Positions 61,484 through 64,000 of a stretch of DNA of 64,000 bases are shown here, piece after piece (positions within the stretch are counted from its first letter, which is position 1; each line of letters begins with the position of its first letter). Both the position numbers and the translations under genes were made by a program. The notes under the pieces are model-generated. The model did not search any database, was not told where the DNA came from, and saw nothing but the letters and a program-made list of their open reading frames with translations. The DNA comes from Archilochus colubris (lineage: Eukaryota; Chordata; Aves; Apodiformes; Trochilidae): the NCBI GenBank assembly GCA_023079485.1, contig CM041115.1, positions 22,064,863-22,128,862 on the forward strand, read 5' to 3'.

Positions 61484-61490
61484 GCTGGAA

Positions 61491-61624
61491 GCATGATCTT
61501 CTTTGACTCCTTCAGCAAAATAGGAATTTTTTTAAAAGCTGGAAGAGAGAAGCTTGTTCACAGTACATCCTGGCTGCACCATTGGATGCCACCTGTTATG
61601 TAACTTTCTAATTTGCAGCAGGGT
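61491..61624. other. Spacer between two CR1 copies
   Basis: About 130 bases of non-CR1 sequence lie between the 5' break of the young copy and the 3' tail of the next copy. Nothing is recognised in it. Confidence 0.5.
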
Positions 61625-62843
61625 CATGGAATCATAAAATAATTTGGGGTTAAAGGCACCTTCAAAGGACATCAAGTGCAACCCTGCAGTAAACAGGGAC
61701 ATCTTCAGGTCACTCAGGGGTCCCTCCAGCTTGAATGTTTCCAAGTTTTTTCAGCCTCTCTGGGTAACTTGTTCTAGTGCTTCACTACCCTCATCATAGA
61801 AAATTTCTTCCTTGTATCTAGTAAAAATCTACCCTCTTTTATCTTAAAGCAAATACCTCTTGTCCTATTGCTATGGGTCATACTAAAAAAATCTGTTCCA
61901 ATCTTTCTTATAAATCCCCTTTAAGTACTGAGAGGTTGCAAAAAGGTTTCCACTGAACCTTCTCTTCTCCATGCTGAATAATCCCAACTCTCTCAGACTG
62001 TCCTCACAAGAGAGGTGTTTCATACCTCTGATCATTTCTGTGACCCTTTTCTTGACCCTCTCCCAGGTCCCCGCCTTTTCTTGAACTGAGGACCCCAGAG
62101 CAAGATGCACTATTCCATGTGGTGTCTGAGCAGAGGAAAGTAGAGAAGAAAAATCACCTACTTCAACCTGCTGGCCATGCTCCTTTTGATGCAGCCCAGA
62201 ATATGGATTGCCTTCTGTGGGTAGGGTTTGTGAGTGCACATCCACTGGTATTCCCAAGTTCTTCTTCGTAGTGCTGCTCTTAATTCCTCCATCCTTTAGC
62301 CTGTATTGATAATGGCAGTTGCCCCGGCCCATATGCAGACCTTGTACTTGGCCTTGTTGAAACTCATGAGGTTCAAATTGTCCCAGTTCTCATGCTTGTC
62401 CAGGTCACTCTGGGTGGCATCCCATCCCTCAGACATGTGCAACCAATTTTGCATCCACTAAAGTGTCCATCTGTGAAATCATTATTTCTCCAATTTAAAG
62501 AAAGGATGTTGTGGGGCACCATGTCAAAGCCTTACAGAAGTCCAGGGAGATATCTGTATCTCTTCCCTTGTCCACTGATGTAGTCACTCTATCATAGAAG
62601 GACTCTAGGTTGATTAAGGAAGATTTGTCTTTGATGAAGCCATGCTGACTGTTTTGAATCACCTCTTTGTCTTCTCTGTGCCTTAGCATAGATTCTAGGA
62701 GTATCTGTTCCATGATCTTCCTAGGCACAGAGCTGAGGCTTACAAGTGAAGAGTTCTCAGGGTTCTCCTGTTAACCTTTATAAAACGGGTGCAATACTTC
62801 CCTTTTTGCAGTAATTAGGGACTTTGGACTGCTATGCCTTTTC
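61625..62843 (-). mobile_element. Old CR1, about 1.2 kb, minus strand
   Basis: It begins with tail complement ATGGAATCATAAAATAATTT. The reversed 3' UTR and ORF2 follow: 'gtttccaagttttttcagcc', 'taacttgttctagtgcttca', 'ctccatgctgaataatccca', 'tcacaagagaggtgtttcat', 'gcagaggaaagtagagaag', 'tggccttgttgaaactcatg' and 'gaagtccagggagatatctg'. The RT finger region ends the copy: 'gaagccatgctgactgtttt' and 'ggagtatctgttccatgatc'. A minus-strand open stretch (62495-62728) has [20 protein letters not shown]. Divergence is high and the FADD region is deleted or unreadable. Confidence 0.9.
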
Positions 62844-63075
62844 ACAGAATAGAATAATAGAATAATTTAGATTGGAAATGACCTTTAAGGTCACCAAGTC
62901 TAATCATAAATGCAACACTGTGACCTGGGAGAAAAGACTAACACCCACCTAACCACAACCTCCTTTCATGTAGTTGTAGAGAGCAATAATATCTTCCTTC
63001 AGCCTCCTTTTCTCCACATTAGTTCTATAGACTCTTCACCATATTTGTTGCTCTTTGGATGTACTCCAAGTGTCC
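62844..63075 (-). mobile_element. Old CR1 3' end, minus strand, internally deleted
   Basis: Tail complement 'cagaatagaataatagaata', then 'tttagattggaaatgacctt' and 'taaggtcaccaagtctaatc'. The sequence then jumps to 'ctaaccacaacctcctttca', 'tgtagttgtagagagcaata' and 'cttcagcctccttttctcca'. The middle of the 3' UTR is missing (near 62913-62940). Confidence 0.8.
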
Positions 63076-64000
63076 ATTGTTGCCAGTATTCTAGTAGAGT
63101 TCATCAGAGGTCATAACACTTTCTTTGACCTTGCTTTCCTGTTTAACATACCTATATGTTAAACGTATACCTTCTTATTATAACATACCCTTCTTATTAT
63201 TCTTTGCATCCCTTGCCAAGTTCATCTCCAGTAATGCCGTGGTCTTCCTGGCCCCATCCCTATACCAGTGGGCAGCATCCCTGCACTGCCTGTGCATTTC
63301 CTTCTTGCCATTCAATTTACTCAATTCACTCACTCAACTTCCCAATCCCTGTTTTTGCCTTCCTTTTCTGTTTTCTTACACCTGGGGATTGAGGATGTAG
63401 TCCATTCCAAACTTATAAAAGTTCTTTCCAAATTTAGAAAAACAGAAGGAGTGTAAAAAATTGTAAGACTGGAACAGTCATATAAGCCATGACACATCTA
63501 ATTTTCCCAAATTTTATGTGGTTTCTGTTGGTGGGGGAAAATACTTGTAAGAATCTTTATAAAAGCCTTATAAAAGGAAACTTAAAATTGTCTGATCTAC
63601 ATGCTTGCTTTGTTAGTCATACATATAGCCTTTGTAAAACCTTGATGATGTTCTCTTAACACCTAGATTCACAATGAACACTCAACCAGCTACTGCCCAA
63701 AGTGTCCATACAACATCACTATGAAAAAAGTAGTATATTTAAGGATGCTTCATGTGAAGCTAAACTAATAAAACTAACAAAGGAGCACCAGAATAGGACA
63801 CATCTATCTGTCTGTCTTTATCTAAATTTCTAAGACAATCAAATAGCAGTTGTTGATTGGAAATCAGATTTGTAGGTCAAAAAAGAAACCTGCTTTAAGA
63901 CCTGACTAAATCATTTTCTGTCAGTTGAATTACATAAAACTCTAAAACCAAATCAAGTGATGCTAAAGAGAGACATCAGCATTTGAAGTGGCCAGGGGGC
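63076..64000. other. AT-rich DNA, no gene recognised
   Basis: No gene is recognised. The text CCTTCTTATTAT occurs twice (about 63170 and 63190). Open stretches at 63125-63456 overlap in two frames and show no domain. Confidence 0.4.

Larger units (their letters stand above)
58670..61490 (-). mobile_element. Young CR1 LINE with nearly complete ORF2, minus strand, 5' truncated
   Basis: At 58674-58700 the plus strand carries three CATAGAAT(T) units, the complement of the 3' tail. The 3' UTR follows, then the C-terminal domain, the reverse transcriptase and most of the endonuclease up to about 61490, where homology stops. The copy lacks ORF1, the 5' promoter and the first part of the endonuclease. 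This is usual for target-primed reverse transcription that stops early. ORF2 carries only three visible lesions in 2.7 kb, so it is the youngest CR1 in the window. Confidence 0.96.

Noticed and set aside
1..64000. CRISPR array, operon, phage or other prokaryotic system
   Set aside because: The sequence is clearly vertebrate: CR1 LINEs, ERV, microsatellites and AT-rich non-coding DNA. No regularly spaced repeats or dense genes are present.
1..64000. tRNA, rRNA or snRNA genes
   Set aside because: I saw no cloverleaf with A and B boxes and no rRNA/snRNA signature. The only tRNA-like text is the ERV primer binding site. Short microRNA hairpins cannot be excluded by eye.

Overview
This window looks like bird nuclear DNA, most likely intergenic or deep intronic. 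The main evidence is at least a dozen pieces of the CR1 LINE (chicken repeat 1). They show the typical bird CR1 3' end, the octamer tail (ATTCTRTG)n or its complement CATAGAAT, and 5' truncation. I see no SINEs or L1 elements of mammalian type. The background is AT-rich and non-repetitive. I found no host protein-coding exon, tRNA or rRNA gene that I could support.

Layout. 1-950: an internally deleted plus-strand CR1 that runs in from outside the window. 951-18920: mostly unique AT-rich DNA with one short old CR1 piece (5988-6235), a possible LTR-like repeat (11826-12060) and small simple repeats. 18921-20080: a scrambled mosaic of CR1 pieces in both orientations. 25470-29050: a CR1 3' end and a possible solo LTR. 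33833-37001: two CR1 3' ends. About 38120-42400: the 5' part of an old endogenous retrovirus on the minus strand, with an LTR, a primer binding site matching the 3' end of tRNA-Ser, a duplicated leader and a broken gag of ERV-L-like appearance. No reverse transcriptase or second LTR was recognised. 44270-44800: a rare 5' piece of CR1 with an ORF1 esterase relic and an endonuclease relic. 46805-48334: three CR1 3' ends in +, -, + order. 53860-55040: an old minus-strand CR1. 58670-63075: three consecutive minus-strand CR1 copies of different ages.

The most intact element is the CR1 at 58670-61490. It carries most of ORF2 (endonuclease, reverse transcriptase with its FADD catalytic motif, and the C-terminal domain). 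ORF2 is interrupted by only two stop codons and one single-base frameshift. The copy is truncated at its 5' end, so it lacks ORF1 and the 5' promoter.

The genes do not work together: everything recognisable is the remains of retrotransposons. The observations most worth checking are the tRNA-Ser-primed ERV with its leader and U3 repeats, the mosaic CR1 at 18.9-20.1 kb that lost its catalytic motif, the ORF1-bearing CR1 relic, and the young CR1. No previously undescribed biological system is evident.
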